Source: Planctomycetia bacterium (GTDB taxonomy: Bacteria > Planctomycetota > Planctomycetia > Pirellulales > UBA1268). From it: a stretch of 6,202 nucleotides of DNA. Below the pieces are notes generated by a model, which saw nothing but the letters and a program-made list of their open reading frames with translations, did not search any database and had not been told where the DNA came from. Below, piece after piece: positions 5,399-6,202 of this stretch. Position 1 is the stretch's first letter; each line of letters begins with the position of its first letter. The position numbers and the translations under genes were made by a program. The stretch covers positions 1 through 6,202 of the forward strand of contig RGBY01000152.1 in NCBI GenBank assembly GCA_009919445.1, written 5' to 3'.

Positions 5399-6202
5399 TC
5401 AGGCCGGCTTTCGGGGTCGCCGCGAGCGGGGGGAAAGTCGGCGCCCCTGGGAGGTTGTGGGCACGCTTTTCAGCGGCTCCGACGCCCCGTCGAGTGCCTG
5501 GCCCACGCGGATGCTGGCCAGTCGCTTGCGGATCTGTTCGGCATAACTTGGCGAGAGTTCAAAGCCGAGGAAGGAACGCCCAAGCTTCTTGGCGACGGCG
5601 AGGGTCGTGCCGCTGCCTGCAAACGGATCGAGGATGAGGTCACCAGGATTGCTCGAGGCACGGATGATGCGGCCAAGCAACTGTTCGGGCATCTGGCAGC
5701 CATGCCAGCCGGAGCGTTCCTTGAAGGTGCCGCAGACGCGGGGAAAGTACCAGGTGTCTTCGTCTGCTTGAAACCCTGACGGAAGATCCTGTGGCCTGAG
5801 GATCCAGGTGTCGTCAGGAAGCCGCCCACTCGGGTTGGCTCGCCGGTCACCGTAGACCAGTTCCCGGGCTGAGGGAACCCGGATGGTATCAGTGTTGAAG
5901 GTAAAATTGGCTGCGTCACGGACGAAGTGAAACAGGTGAGCATGCGAGCGGCTGAACTTCTGCCGACAATTCACTCCGAAGGTGTAGTACCAGATGACCC
6001 AACTACGGCAGGTGAGCCCCAGTTCACGGGTCGCCAGCACCTTTAACTCAGCCGCGTACTCATCACCAATTGCCAGCCAGAAGGTGCCGTCTGGCCGGAG
6101 TACCCGGCAGAGTTCACTCATCCAGCGTTTTGACCAGTCAAGGTAGTCTTCGCTGGAACGCGTATCGTCGTAGGCGTCGTAGTCATAGCCAATGTTGAAG
6201 GG
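5399..6202 (-). CDS. Beta-class site-specific DNA methyltransferase (5' end cut by right edge)
   Basis: An S-adenosylmethionine-dependent enzyme of the N6-adenine/N4-cytosine family (N6_N4_Mtase). The visible part is 267 codons open to the window edge; ATG codons such as 6121 are internal. The first visible residues, PFNIGYDYD, are the end of catalytic motif IV (DPPFN), with its first residues outside the window. Next comes W-x3-WMSELCRVLRPDGTFWLAIGDEY. A central segment (about 75-165) is probably the target-recognition region. Then come WHGCQMPEQLLGRII (motif X-like) and the AdoMet-binding motif I DPFAGSGTT at about 192-200, followed by FLGFELSPSYA. The order motif IV, recognition region, motif I defines the beta class. 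PFN fits DPPF of adenine enzymes, but N4-cytosine activity cannot be excluded without the missing residue. The C-terminus is a basic tail (RRLSPRSRRPRKPA). No restriction enzyme gene is visible. Confidence 0.9.
   Translation of the reverse strand, partial: PFNIGYDYDAYDDTRSSEDYLDWSKRWMSELCRVLRPDGTFWLAIGDEYAAELKVLATRELGLTCRSWVIWYYTFGVNCRQKFSRSHAHLFHFVRDAANFTFNTDTIRVPSARELVYGDRRANPSGRLPDDTWILRPQDLPSGFQADEDTWYFPRVCGTFKERSGWHGCQMPEQLLGRIIRASSNPGDLILDPFAGSGTTLAVAKKLGRSFLGFELSPSYAEQIRKRLASIRVGQALDGASEPLKSVPTTSQGRRLSPRSRRPRKPA

Noticed and set aside
1..6202. CRISPR array, tRNA, rRNA, insertion sequence, prophage or defence island
   Set aside because: I saw no regularly spaced repeats, no cloverleaf or rRNA sequence, no transposase, integrase or terminal inverted repeats. 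The lone methyltransferase is not enough to call a defence system.

Overview
The window looks like a stretch of a moderately GC-rich bacterial chromosome, most likely from the phylum Planctomycetota. The evidence is indirect. It holds a Tat-exported Gfo/Idh/MocA oxidoreductase, a type strongly expanded in planctomycetes, and a TIM-barrel sugar epimerase of the D-tagatose 3-epimerase type. It also holds a single-domain rhodanese with a CHHGVRS active loop and a very divergent ScpB with a long N-terminal extension. No rRNA, marker protein or mobile element is present to fix the taxonomy.

Layout, left to right. The left edge cuts a minus-strand alanine dehydrogenase gene (N-terminal 88 codons visible). 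Just upstream of it in the same direction is the Tat-signal oxidoreductase (291-1634), only 24 bp away, so the two may be co-transcribed. A 182-bp gap with inverted repeats and a weak terminator candidate separates these from a minus-strand rhodanese (1817-2167). A 91-bp divergent intergenic region follows, then the only plus-strand gene, a class II tRNA CCA nucleotidyltransferase (2259-3521). This converges, with 43 bp between stops, on a minus-strand block read from right to left: a beta-class DNA methyltransferase cut by the right edge (5399-6202), the sugar epimerase (4408-5259), and scpB (3565-4329).

Functionally the genes are a mixture: amino-acid catabolism (alanine dehydrogenase), sugar or polyol metabolism (oxidoreductase, epimerase), tRNA 3'-end maturation, chromosome condensation (ScpB), DNA methylation and a sulfur-transfer domain. 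Nothing shows that they form one pathway. The region reads as ordinary chromosomal backbone with several divergent family members. I see no CRISPR array, transposon, prophage, tRNA or clear riboswitch, and no convincing new multi-gene system. The longest non-coding gap is 182 bp. The points most worth a second look are the divergent ScpB without a visible ScpA partner, the methyltransferase with no visible restriction partner, the exported NAD(P)-type oxidoreductase, and the purine/pyrimidine-asymmetric leader of the epimerase gene.
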